Shown here: piece after piece, positions 1 to 6,029 of the stretch
Numbering within the stretch: position 1 is the stretch's first letter
Layout: every line of letters begins with the position of its first letter
From: Terrisporobacter sp.
GTDB taxonomy: Bacteria; Bacillota_A; Clostridia; Peptostreptococcales; Peptostreptococcaceae
DNA: 14,691 bases
Assembly (NCBI GenBank): GCA_029851945.1
Contig: JARKUZ010000037.1
Coordinates: 1-14,691, forward strand
Direction of reading: 5' to 3'
Notes under the pieces: model-generated
Seen by the model: only the letters and a program-made list of their open reading frames with translations
Databases searched by the model: none
What the model was told of the DNA's origin: nothing
Made by a program: the position numbers and the translations under genes

Positions 1-2
1 AA

Positions 3-62
3 AAATTAAAGTGGCGTAGTCCGGTTGATTATAGAATTGAATATGAATCTAAAATTGCATAA
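3..62 (+). CDS. IS3-family transposase, C-terminal fragment (5' end outside window)
   Basis: Frame 3 is open from the window edge and ends at TAA 60-62. It encodes 19 residues containing WRSPVDYR. The pattern SPVxYR close to the C-terminus is characteristic of the OrfB/DDE transposase of IS3-family elements. The frame lies on the expected strand just inside a terminal inverted repeat of the same family. Nothing of the DDE catalytic core is visible, so it cannot be said whether the complete gene is intact. Confidence rests on the agreement between the tail motif and the inverted repeat rather than on length. Confidence 0.65.
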   Translation, partial: KLKWRSPVDYRIEYESKIA

Positions 63-99
63 AATTAAAAATGCTGGAATGGAAAACTCATTCCAGCAT
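61..99 (-). terminator. Hairpin with U-tail inside the IS end, minus orientation
   Basis: An 11-bp perfect stem (71-81 with 89-99, ATGCTGGAATG) encloses a 7-nt loop. On the minus strand it is followed by TTTTAATTTT, as in an intrinsic terminator. It would stop transcripts entering the insertion sequence from the minus-strand genes to its right. Insertion sequences often carry such terminators against outside transcription; that role is inferred here. Confidence 0.6.
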
Positions 100-100
100 A

Positions 101-126
101 AAGTCCAACTTTTGGGTCTCAGTACA
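101..126. repeat. Terminal inverted repeat of the IS3-like element
   Basis: The outer 26 bp, read inward on the minus strand, begin TGTACTGAGACCC and continue with an AAAAGTTGGAC core typical of IS150-type ends. Only this end is in the window. Confidence 0.65.
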
Positions 127-135
127 CTGTGCTCC

Positions 136-164
136 TACCATTCTGCTTCGCAATATATTAAAAT
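136..164 (-). repeat. Degenerate dispersed repeat, copy 1
   Basis: This shares TACCATT, then CTTCGCAATATAT, then AA.AATT with 979-1006 in the same orientation, apart from a 2-nt length difference in the middle. It lies just outside the IS end. On the minus strand it continues into GGTAGGAG, which looks like a ribosome binding site cut off by the insertion. Confidence 0.5.
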
Positions 165-200
165 TATGAATTGATTTTTATTAAATTATAAAAAACATAG

Positions 201-602
201 TTAGTTTGAATTATCATGTATATATGTATTAACTTCATAGTCAAATAAATGTGTCTCTCTATTTAGTTTTATTTTAAATTCAGCTATTTCAACTTCTCCT
301 TCAACCTTAATTATAGCAACATCATCTTCCCATTTAAAATCAATATTTTGCTTGCTAATTCCTCCTAAATCTTGGTGAATTGGATATTTTATAAGCTCAT
401 TACTTGATGAGTCTGACACAATATTGATTTGCACACCATATGGAAATTTAGTAGATTCAACTTCTATTTGATATAATGTACCTGGGATATTTTCTGATAT
501 CATAGTTTTATTAAAGTTAACATTTTTTAGTGCTATATTTATAAATGTTAATATTAATCCAATCATAAAAAATACTAATGATGGTTTAGACGGTTTTTGC
601 AT
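201..602 (-). CDS. Hypothetical single-pass membrane protein, 133 aa
   Basis: I do not recognise this family. The protein has a lysine-containing N-terminus (MQKPSKPS) and one hydrophobic segment at about residues 7-25. The remaining 105 or so residues are hydrophilic and strand-rich (alternating patterns such as DVAIIKVEGEVEIAEFKIKL), suggesting a small extracytoplasmic beta domain on a membrane anchor. I chose the ATG at 600-602 because AGAGG lies 7 nt before it; an upstream in-frame GTG at 615-617 would overlap that site. The 50-residue membrane protein gene lies 90 nt upstream on the same strand, so the two may be co-transcribed. No terminator follows directly; the nearest is the hairpin in the IS end. 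Function is unknown. Confidence 0.7.
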   Translation of the reverse strand: MQKPSKPSLVFFMIGLILTFINIALKNVNFNKTMISENIPGTLYQIEVESTKFPYGVQINIVSDSSSNELIKYPIHQDLGGISKQNIDFKWEDDVAIIKVEGEVEIAEFKIKLNRETHLFDYEVNTYIHDNSN

Positions 603-618
603 ATATACACCTCTCACT

Positions 619-646
619 TTAGTTATTTCGCACTATATTAATATTG
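619..646 (-). repeat. Degenerate dispersed repeat, copy 2 (weakest)
   Basis: The segment TTAGTTATTTCGCACTATAT, followed by TAATATTG, resembles the copies at 136-164 and 979-1006, sharing the TTCGCA.TATAT core. It lies in the gap between two small minus-strand genes, in the leader of the 133-aa gene. Confidence 0.35.
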
Positions 647-692
647 TTCACCAAATATACTCTACAAATTGAAATTTATTTTACTATAATTT

Positions 693-845
693 TTACAACC
701 AAATTTTAGCACTTACAATGAGAAATCCTAAAGTTATTATTGTACAAATTATCTTAATTAATATCTTCTCATCTTTTTCTCTCCAAGTTTGCCATATGTC
801 TACTATAGCATCAAAAATATCTATTACAAAATTAAATATACCCAT
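693..845 (-). CDS. Small membrane protein, 50 aa, hypothetical
   Basis: This short frame starts at ATG 843-845 and stops at TAA 693-695. GGGAG sits 7 nt upstream of the ATG, a good ribosome binding site. The protein begins MGIFNFVIDIFDAIVDIW, an amphipathic-looking stretch. A charged turn follows (REKDEK), then a hydrophobic segment over residues 28-50 that could span the membrane. This layout is common in small membrane proteins, phage-holin-like or toxin-like peptides and regulatory micropeptides. I cannot assign it to any of these. The 133-aa membrane protein gene lies 90 nt downstream on the same strand. Support for coding comes from the ribosome binding site and coherent protein character. 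Confidence 0.6.
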   Translation of the reverse strand: MGIFNFVIDIFDAIVDIWQTWREKDEKILIKIICTIITLGFLIVSAKIWL

Positions 846-1156
846 TAATTTTCTCCCTTAAAGTAGTTATTTAAACAATATGTCTAATAATTGTAAATTT
901 ATGACAGTATATCATATAACTTATCATTCATATACTAAATTATCCCACTACAAATTCCAATATATATGATATCAAAAGTACCATTACTTCGCAATATATA
1001 ACAATTGCGACCTTTATTATATTATAACACTAACTCAATTCTCACATTGCATTTGGGATGTTTTTGCCACTTTTTACTTTTCTGAATACATTGGTATTAC
1101 TTTAATACACAAGTTTCCCACAGATTTTAGAGCATTATAATATCCTTGTAATTAAA
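846..1156. other. Non-coding interval with one repeat copy; no gene seen
   Basis: About 310 bp of AT-rich DNA without a convincing gene. It holds one copy of the degenerate repeat (979-1006). It should contain the promoter for the small membrane protein gene; a weak match is TTGGAA, 17 nt, TAGTAT on the minus strand near 925-955. A minus-strand open stretch near 1075-1150 lacks a start and is not called. Confidence 0.5.
979..1006 (-). repeat. Degenerate dispersed repeat, copy 3
   Basis: The segment TACCATTACTTCGCAATATA, followed by TAACAATT, matches copy 1 at 136-164 in the same orientation. It lies about 135 nt upstream of the 50-aa gene. Confidence 0.5.
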
Positions 1157-1193
1157 AAAGCCTACATCAATCATAAAGATTAATGTAGACTTT
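1157..1193 (-). terminator. Intrinsic terminator of the acyltransferase gene
   Basis: A 16-bp stem begins 4 nt after the stop codon. Arms are 1178-1193 and 1157-1172 with a 5-nt loop. Two positions are C-A mismatches on the plus strand but G-U pairs in minus-strand RNA, so the hairpin is complete only in the minus transcript. A run of six U follows. Confidence 0.85.
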
Positions 1194-1197
1194 AAAA

Positions 1198-2241
1198 TTA
1201 TCTCCCACCTGTTAATACAGCGTAGAATTTTCTCATATATTTTCTCATAAATATGGCAACTAGTGCACATATTGTTATTGTTATTATAGGTGCAACAAAG
1301 AATATTAATAAACTACTCATCTCACTTATTGGCATAACTTTAAACCAAAGTTTTTTGATGATTGATTGTAATGGTATATGGAAGAAATAAATAAATATTC
1401 CGTATTTAGCTAACTTCATTTCTTTACCTAAATCAAACTTATCTTTAAATTTTTCACCAATTACATCATATACAAACCATGCAAATGGTACACCACATAA
1501 GATTATTACATTTTCAACTAATAATAATACATAATCATAATTTGGAATTTGTGGCATATACATAAATGCTGTTTTAACTATTATGGCTAATAGATATCCA
1601 ATTCCAAATAAATATCCTTTGTCTTTATATTTTTTGAAATATAAATCAAACTCTCCTATTGCAAAGCATGATCCCACTGCAAACATTAATATTGGATAGT
1701 AAATCACATCAAAGAACCAAAATACTAATATTACTGGTAATGCTTTGTCTTTTAATTTTACTATTACATAATAGATTATTGGTGATATTACTACGTTTAT
1801 CATTAATGCTCTTATGTACCAAAATTGATATGGCAGTGGATAAATATAAGTATTTCTAAATAACTCAGCAAAGTTATAATCAGCAATTATTCTGTCTGAA
1901 AACATGGCTCTACCAAAAGCAGTAAGCTCTACTACATATAATATAACTAACCATCCTGTACACCATATGAAATAAGGTATAAATAAACTTCTAAATCTTT
2001 TTTTGTATTTATTTAAAAAAGCTTCTTGTGATGGTTTAAATTTATAAAAGAATAGGTAACCTGATATTAAGAAGAACATAGGCACTGCTATTCTAACTAT
2101 TCCTTGACCTATAAAGTTTTGTACTAATGTATTTACATTAAATACTGATGCATTTTCTAAGTTGTTTGAATGAAGTATAACAACGAAGAAAGTCATTATA
2201 AGAGATATATTTTTTATTTTATTACTAATGTATTTATCCAT
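1198..2241 (-). CDS. Acyltransferase family 3 membrane protein
   Basis: This 347-residue polytopic membrane protein has about ten hydrophobic segments. It matches the acyltransferase-3 family, integral membrane enzymes that O-acylate extracytoplasmic sugars such as peptidoglycan, teichoic acid or capsule. Recognisable features are the N-terminal segment ending VVILHSNN (His24, the position of the family's conserved His), and RIAVPMFFLISGYLFF at about 50-65 with its typical SGY. The length fits the membrane domain alone; the C-terminal SGNH esterase domain of OatA is absent, so a partner would be needed if it follows the OatA mechanism. The ATG is preceded by GAGGGG at good spacing. It has its own promoter and terminator and appears monocistronic. 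The acceptor sugar is unknown. Confidence 0.85.
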   Translation of the reverse strand: MDKYISNKIKNISLIMTFFVVILHSNNLENASVFNVNTLVQNFIGQGIVRIAVPMFFLISGYLFFYKFKPSQEAFLNKYKKRFRSLFIPYFIWCTGWLVILYVVELTAFGRAMFSDRIIADYNFAELFRNTYIYPLPYQFWYIRALMINVVISPIIYYVIVKLKDKALPVILVFWFFDVIYYPILMFAVGSCFAIGEFDLYFKKYKDKGYLFGIGYLLAIIVKTAFMYMPQIPNYDYVLLLVENVIILCGVPFAWFVYDVIGEKFKDKFDLGKEMKLAKYGIFIYFFHIPLQSIIKKLWFKVMPISEMSSLLIFFVAPIITITICALVAIFMRKYMRKFYAVLTGGR

Positions 2242-2286
2242 AAGTTCCCCTCTCTCTTCTTTTTTTAAAAAATCTTTACATACTTT

Positions 2287-2315
2287 AAAATACCATAATT
2301 CGACTTATTTATCAA
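2287..2315 (-). promoter_or_regulatory. Predicted promoter of the acyltransferase gene
   Basis: Minus strand: -35 TTGATA (2310-2315), 17-nt spacer, -10 TATTTT (2287-2292), with TGG just before the -10 as in an extended -10. It lies about 45 nt upstream of the start codon. Confidence 0.55.
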
Positions 2316-2461
2316 TAAAACCATAGTGACATTTATGTAATAAAATTAATTATCAAAATATCTACCTAATATTATAGTCTAAAATAAAAAAATTCAGACC
2401 TTAATTTATGCATAAACTTATTTTTTTAATTGGCTTTGTTAGACAGTTGTTTATATACAAA

Positions 2462-2499
2462 AAAGTAGTTACTAAACTTTTATTTTAAGTAACTACTTT
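2462..2499 (-). terminator. Intrinsic terminator of the peroxidase gene
   Basis: A 12-bp perfect stem AAAGTAGTTACT (2488-2499 with 2462-2473) has a 14-nt loop. On the minus strand the stem ends in a run of six U. It begins 31 nt after the peroxidase stop. Confidence 0.85.
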
Positions 2500-2530
2500 C
2501 TCAGTTTCTATTATTAATCCTTAAATTTCC

Positions 2531-3007
2531 TTAAAGTAATAATTTTTCTATATCTTTTCTTATCTTTTTAGGAGTTGTAGTCGGTGCAAACCTATCAATA
2601 ACATTTCCTTCAGAATCAATAAGGAATTTAGTAAAGTTCCACTTTATTTCATTATTTAAAATTCCCTTTGCATTATTTTTTAGATATTTATATATTGGAT
2701 GTGCATGTTCTCCATTAACATCTATTTTTTCAAACATAGTAAATGTAACTCCATAGTTTATAAGACAAAACTCACTTATTTCTTTATTTGAACCTGGATC
2801 TTGATGTGCAAACTGATTACAAGGGAATCCAAGAATTTCAAAGCCTTTATCTTTATAATCTTTATACATTTCTTCAAGCTCTGCTAATTGTGGGGTTAAT
2901 CCACATTTACTAGCTGTATTTACAACTAATAACACCTTGCCCTTATATTCTTCCATTTTAACTTCCATACCGTTCATTTTTTTTGCAGTAAAATCATAAA
3001 ATTTCAT
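2531..3007 (-). CDS. Glutathione peroxidase-family thiol peroxidase
   Basis: The 158-residue protein has the full small-GPx fold. The peroxidatic motif NTASKCGLT carries Cys35 instead of selenocysteine. FPCNQF at 61-66 supplies the conserved Gln65, and WNF at 123-125 supplies Trp123 and Asn124, completing the catalytic tetrad. Cys81 in [10 protein letters not shown] sits where two-cysteine GPx enzymes have their resolving cysteine, so electrons probably come from thioredoxin rather than glutathione; that is inference from family knowledge. I placed the start at ATG 3005-3007, preceded by GGAGG at 7 nt. The open frame runs 41 codons further upstream, but that part has no family similarity and covers a promoter. 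The OhrR-type repressor gene lies immediately upstream, indicating a role in clearing organic hydroperoxides. Confidence 0.93.
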   Translation of the reverse strand: MKFYDFTAKKMNGMEVKMEEYKGKVLLVVNTASKCGLTPQLAELEEMYKDYKDKGFEILGFPCNQFAHQDPGSNKEISEFCLINYGVTFTMFEKIDVNGEHAHPIYKYLKNNAKGILNNEIKWNFTKFLIDSEGNVIDRFAPTTTPKKIRKDIEKLLL

Positions 3008-3061
3008 ACTATGGCCTCCAATTTTTAATTTATATAAATTTAATTTAATCCAATTAATCAA

Positions 3062-3090
3062 TGTATAAAATGTATTATTTATATAGTCAA
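3062..3090 (-). promoter_or_regulatory. Predicted separate promoter of the peroxidase gene
   Basis: Minus strand: -35 TTGACT (3085-3090), 17-nt spacer, -10 TATACA (3062-3067). It lies between the repressor stop and the peroxidase start, within the spurious N-terminal extension of the open frame. It predicts a leader of about 50 nt. Confidence 0.55.
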
Positions 3091-3096
3091 AGATGT

Positions 3097-3118
3097 AATT
3101 CACCTTTACAAGTGAATT
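3097..3118 (-). promoter_or_regulatory. Inverted repeat between repressor and peroxidase genes
   Basis: Arms AATTCACTT and AGGTGAATT (minus strand) are separated by 4 nt, with one G-U pair. It follows the repressor stop by 13 nt and ends 6 bp before the -35 of the next promoter. No U-tract follows, so an operator or RNA structure is likelier than a terminator. Confidence 0.4.
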
Positions 3119-3131
3119 TATCATCTTCACA

Positions 3132-3563
3132 TTATATAAATTGTCTTAATATCTTATCTAAATAATATTTAAACTGAACAGCATCTTCTTCAGATATTCC
3201 AGATTCACAAAATACTTTTTCAGGAATTCCTATTACTTCACCTTTGAGCTGCTTTCCACTTTCAGTAAGTTCAATAATTACGATTCTATCATCTTCTTTA
3301 CTTCTGTACTTTATTATTAATCCCATAGATTCAAGTTTTTTAAGTACAGGGGTAAGAGTTCCCGAATCTAAATGAAGTTTCTTTCCAAGTTCTTTAAATA
3401 CTATTTTTTCTTCTTCCCACATTACAAGCATTGCAATATACTGAGTATACGTAAGATTAAATTGATCAAGATAAGGTTTATATAATTTTATTATTTCTCT
3501 TGATAGTGCATATAATGGAAAGCACATCTGATTTTCCAATTTTAAAATATCGTATTTACCCAT
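3132..3563 (-). CDS. ohrR: OhrR-type MarR-family peroxide-sensing repressor
   Basis: This 143-residue MarR-family winged-helix protein has the OhrR signature. Its N-terminal [16 protein letters not shown] carries Cys14, equivalent to the redox-sensing Cys15 of Bacillus subtilis OhrR. The recognition region ([23 protein letters not shown]) and the wing ([17 protein letters not shown]) follow in the usual order. Known OhrR proteins repress until organic hydroperoxide oxidises this cysteine. I chose ATG 3561-3563, which has AAAGAGG 5 nt upstream; an earlier in-frame ATG at 3596 would lie inside the putative operator. It lies directly upstream of the peroxidase gene, its likely target, and the inverted repeat downstream of its own -10 suggests autoregulation. 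One-cysteine versus two-cysteine chemistry is not settled; Cys129 is a second cysteine near the C-terminus. Confidence 0.88.
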   Translation of the reverse strand: MGKYDILKLENQMCFPLYALSREIIKLYKPYLDQFNLTYTQYIAMLVMWEEEKIVFKELGKKLHLDSGTLTPVLKKLESMGLIIKYRSKEDDRIVIIELTESGKQLKGEVIGIPEKVFCESGISEEDAVQFKYYLDKILRQFI

Positions 3564-3590
3564 AGCAACCTCTTTCTTGCGATTATATTT

Positions 3591-3623
3591 AATCAATCAA
3601 AATTTAATTTAGCTCAATTGATT
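3591..3623 (-). promoter_or_regulatory. Candidate OhrR operator
   Basis: The inverted repeat AATCAAT (3591-3597) and ATTGATT (3617-3623) surrounds an AT-rich core that includes AAATTTAATTT. It covers the transcription start region just after the -10 box of the repressor promoter. OhrR boxes in other Firmicutes are AT-rich palindromes of the CAATT/AATTG kind, so it is a plausible autoregulatory site. Confidence 0.5.
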
Positions 3624-3630
3624 CATCTTT

Positions 3631-3659
3631 ATTATAATTAAACTTTTTTTTACTGTCAA
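3631..3659 (-). promoter_or_regulatory. Consensus promoter of ohrR
   Basis: Minus strand: -35 TTGACA (3654-3659), 17-nt spacer, -10 TATAAT (3631-3636). Both hexamers are perfect sigma-A consensus. Such strength suggests the gene needs repression, in line with the inverted repeat just downstream. Confidence 0.85.
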
Positions 3660-3699
3660 CACATAAAATAAAAATTAAAGCTAGTATTCTATGATAAAA

Positions 3700-3736
3700 A
3701 TGCAAAAAATAGTGGCATACTTTTACATTGCCACTA
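3700..3736 (-). terminator. Intrinsic terminator of the first PqqD-like gene
   Basis: Stem TAGTGGCA (3729-3736 with 3710-3717), 11-nt loop, then a run of six U on the minus strand. It begins 21 nt after the stop codon. Confidence 0.85.
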
Positions 3737-3756
3737 CCTCTTTAATTTATATTCAT

Positions 3757-4017
3757 TTATATTATATCCACATTCTTTAAATACTCTATAAAATCCCTTA
3801 CATCCTTCTTTGCTTCAATAGCATCTAATCCATAATTTTCGACAACTTTGGAAACGATTTCATGCTCATTCTTAGAATTTGCTAAATTATTCCAAATAAA
3901 ACTTCCTATATCATTTACTTTTATTATTCCTTTAAAAGATTTAGCTGTCTCTCCAACAGGCACTAAAGCCTCTTCTCCACAAATATTTCTTAACATAAAT
4001 TCTTTCTTTATCTTCAT
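3757..4017 (-). CDS. Stand-alone PqqD-family protein (RRE-like), paralogue A
   Basis: The 86-residue protein matches the PqqD family by layout: an N-terminal strand with FxLR.I.GE, a central KGIIKVNDIGSFIWNNL segment, and a helical C-terminus with AKKDVRDFIEYLKNVDII. PqqD-type domains are RiPP recognition elements that bind leader peptides for radical-SAM or other modifying enzymes; that is family knowledge. No modifying enzyme or obvious precursor lies nearby, and strong flanking signals make the gene monocistronic, so its partner must be encoded elsewhere or its role differs. A second copy at 10575-10832 shares roughly 40% of residues by eye. The start ATG has GGGGGAAG before it. Confidence 0.82.
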   Translation of the reverse strand: MKIKKEFMLRNICGEEALVPVGETAKSFKGIIKVNDIGSFIWNNLANSKNEHEIVSKVVENYGLDAIEAKKDVRDFIEYLKNVDII

Positions 4018-4084
4018 ATTTCTTCCCCCTAAAAACTCCCATTCTTAAAAATAACTCTGATAAATTTTTATCTATATTCTATAA

Positions 4085-4113
4085 ATAATATATTAATATT
4101 GAGTAAAAGTCAA
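4085..4113 (-). promoter_or_regulatory. Predicted promoter of PqqD-like gene A
   Basis: Minus strand: -35 TTGACT (4108-4113), 17-nt spacer, -10 TATTAT (4085-4090). Predicted leader about 60 nt. The second PqqD-like gene has the same -35 hexamer and spacing. Confidence 0.65.
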
Positions 4114-4229
4114 CGGATTTGGAATGTATACATGATAGTCATCTTCCGACATATATATACATACCAAAGAAGAAACTCTCCCTTTAAAATTTTGACTATT
4201 TCAATCCATGCATCCAACCTATACTCATG

Positions 4230-4544
4230 CTAAATATTATTTATTATTACAACTATCATTAGAAGTAAACAAATTAAACCTCCTATGGCCATCATAATTT
4301 GATCAAATGATATATATTCATCTTCAATTTTAATATTATCATTTTCTTTCTTACTAAAATTTAATTTTTCACTAGCACTAGTTATTTTGCTGTCTATTTT
4401 AAGTTCGCTTTTTATATTACCCTTATTTAGTGTTCCTTGAGCACTCATTGCTCTTTCTTCTCCAAAAGATATGTCTTGAATCATAGTAAATGTCATTGTA
4501 AAACTTATAAATAATATTGTAAGTATACTTGATATTTTCTTCAT
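4230..4544 (-). CDS. Hypothetical small secreted or membrane protein, 104 aa
   Basis: I do not recognise this protein. It has an N-terminal Sec-type signal (MKKISSILTILFISFTMTFT, then polar residues and a possible cleavage region around AMSAQG). A charged middle of about 45 residues rich in Lys, Ser, Asn and Glu follows, then a C-terminal hydrophobic segment at about 83-104 (MMAIGGLICLLLMIVV) ending in INNI. After processing it would sit on the outer face with a C-terminal anchor. I placed the start at ATG 4542-4544 because AAAGGAG lies 8 nt upstream; the open frame extends 18 codons further without such a site. It lies between metK and PqqD-like gene A on the same strand. No clear terminator follows it. 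Confidence 0.7.
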   Translation of the reverse strand: MKKISSILTILFISFTMTFTMIQDISFGEERAMSAQGTLNKGNIKSELKIDSKITSASEKLNFSKKENDNIKIEDEYISFDQIMMAIGGLICLLLMIVVIINNI

Positions 4545-4686
4545 ACATATTCTCCTTTCTAAAGGTTTGTATAGCCATCTTTTATTCATTATATTCATAA
4601 TTAATATAGTGTTACATAAAAAATCATTAAATTTGTAATATTTATATTAAATTGGTATAGATATATTAATGGATGATAAAAATAAT

Positions 4687-4725
4687 ACACTCTACAATAG
4701 AAAAAATCATTCTATCATAGAGTGT
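4687..4725 (-). terminator. Probable terminator of metK and the polyamine cluster
   Basis: Outer stem ACACTCTA (4718-4725 with 4687-4694) and inner stem ATAGAA/TTCTAT are separated by a 2x2 internal loop. The minus-strand tail ATTATTTTTATC is only moderately U-rich. It begins 11 nt after the metK stop. Confidence 0.65.
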
Positions 4726-4735
4726 TTTCAATACA

Positions 4736-5938
4736 TTAAGCCATAACTAAGTCTAAAACTTCGGCTTTTAATATTTCCGATTTATCTGTTCTTTCCCATG
4801 GTAAGTCAACATCAGTTCTACCAAAATGTCCGTAAGCTGCAGTTTGTTTGTAAATAGGATTTCTTAGTCCTAAATCTCTTATTATAGCTCCTGGTCTTAA
4901 GTCGAAATGTTTATTTACTAATTCAACTAATTTTTCTTCTGAGACTTTTCCAGTACCAAAAGTATCTATAAATATTGATAAAGGTCTAGCAACACCTATT
5001 GCATAAGCTAACTCTATCTCACATTTACTAGCAAGTCCAGCAGCAACTATATTTTTAGCTACATATCTTGCAGCATAAGCAGCTGATCTATCAACTTTAG
5101 TTGGATCTTTTCCTGAGAATGCTCCACCACCATGTCTTGAGTATCCTCCATAAGTATCTATGATTATTTTCCTACCTGTAAGACCTGTATCTCCTTGTGG
5201 TCCACCTATAACAAATCTTCCAGTTGGATTTATGTATATCATAGTTTCTTCATCTAATAAGTTCGCTGGTATTACTGCTTTTATTACATGTTCTATTAAG
5301 TCTTGTCTTATTTGTTCGTTAGTAACTTCTTCTCCATGTTGAGTAGATATTAAAACTGTATGAACTCTTACTGGAGTATTTCCTTCATATTCTACTGTTA
5401 CTTGAGTTTTTCCATCTGGTCTTAAGTAATTTAGTAAACTACTTTTTCTAACTTCTGTTAATCTTCTAGCTAATTTATGAGCTAATGATATTGGAAGAGG
5501 CATTAATTCTTCAGTTTCATCACATGCAAAACCAAACATTATACCTTGGTCTCCAGCACCGATTGCTTCTATTTCATCTTCTGTTAATTCACCATTTTTA
5601 TTTTCTAATGCTTCATCAACACCCATAGCTATATCTGAAGATTGTTCATCAATTGTAGTTATAACTGCACAAGTATCACAGTCAAATCCGTATTTCGCTC
5701 TATCATATCCTATTTCTCTAACTGTTTCTCTAACTACTTTTTGTATATCAACATTAGCTTTTGTCGATATTTCCCCAGCTACAAGTACAAGTCCTGTAGT
5801 TACAGTAGTTTCACAAGCTACCCTTGCTTCACTATCTTGTGCTAATAATGCATCTAATACTGAATCTGATATTTGGTCACATATTTTATCTGGATGACCT
5901 TCAGTTACTGATTCCGATGTAAATAAATGTCTTGCCAT
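4736..5938 (-). CDS. metK: S-adenosylmethionine synthetase
   Basis: The 400-residue protein is full length for MetK, which makes S-adenosylmethionine from methionine and ATP, releasing phosphate and pyrophosphate in the cytoplasm. Visible motifs are GHPDK at 14-18 (ATP and metal binding), GAGDQG at 127-132, the [19 protein letters not shown] loop near 265-285, and a typical C-terminus with GHFGR. The ATG at 5936-5938 has AAGGAGA upstream. speB ends 91 nt upstream with no terminator in between, so read-through from the polyamine genes is likely. This gap is too short for an S-box riboswitch, which often precedes metK in Firmicutes. Context suggests that the S-adenosylmethionine made here feeds SpeD, besides its general methylation role. 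Confidence 0.98.
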   Translation of the reverse strand: MARHLFTSESVTEGHPDKICDQISDSVLDALLAQDSEARVACETTVTTGLVLVAGEISTKANVDIQKVVRETVREIGYDRAKYGFDCDTCAVITTIDEQSSDIAMGVDEALENKNGELTEDEIEAIGAGDQGIMFGFACDETEELMPLPISLAHKLARRLTEVRKSSLLNYLRPDGKTQVTVEYEGNTPVRVHTVLISTQHGEEVTNEQIRQDLIEHVIKAVIPANLLDEETMIYINPTGRFVIGGPQGDTGLTGRKIIIDTYGGYSRHGGGAFSGKDPTKVDRSAAYAARYVAKNIVAAGLASKCEIELAYAIGVARPLSIFIDTFGTGKVSEEKLVELVNKHFDLRPGAIIRDLGLRNPIYKQTAAYGHFGRTDVDLPWERTDKSEILKAEVLDLVMA

Positions 5939-6029
5939 TTTTCAGTCTCCTTATAATTAATTTTTAAATTTTATCTATTCTCTATTTTTTATTTATAAAA
6001 ATACTTTAAAATCAAAATTAGTTTTTAAT

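Larger units (their letters stand above)
1..126 (+). mobile_element. Right end of an IS3-family (IS150-like) insertion sequence
   Basis: The window starts inside an insertion sequence. Visible parts, in order, are the 3' end of a transposase frame (stop at 60-62), a hairpin (71-99) and a terminal inverted repeat. Read on the minus strand, the repeat begins at 126 with TGTACTGAGACCCAAAAGT. IS3-family elements of the IS150 type typically begin TGTACTG and carry such an AAAGTTGGAC core; that is family knowledge. The other end and most of the transposase lie outside the window, so activity and target duplication cannot be judged. The boundary at 126 is inferred from the terminal TG/CA. Confidence 0.75.

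Noticed and set aside
1075..1150. Minus-strand open stretch of about 24 codons ending in VIPMYSEK
   Set aside because: No start codon or ribosome binding site, and no recognisable family; possibly a chance frame or an unidentifiable remnant.
1659..1859. Plus-strand open frame of 66 codons
   Set aside because: It lies opposite the acyltransferase gene, is Leu/Ile-rich because of antisense membrane codons, and has no ribosome binding site.
3008..3130. N-terminal extension of the peroxidase frame (41 codons)
   Set aside because: No family similarity; it covers a promoter and an inverted repeat, and the ATG at 3007 has a far better ribosome binding site.
3848..4048. Plus-strand open frame opposite PqqD-like gene A
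   Set aside because: Antisense to a well-supported gene, with no ribosome binding site or family resemblance.
4130..4215. Very short minus-strand frames upstream of PqqD-like gene A, considered as RiPP precursors
   Set aside because: They are about ten codons or fewer and lack usable ribosome binding sites or precursor features.
5160..5845. Plus-strand open frames opposite metK
   Set aside because: Cys/Ser-rich antisense translations of metK codons without start signals.
5939..6029. Possible S-box riboswitch before metK
   Set aside because: The gap is only 91 bp, AT-rich, and shows none of the conserved stems or GC-rich core.
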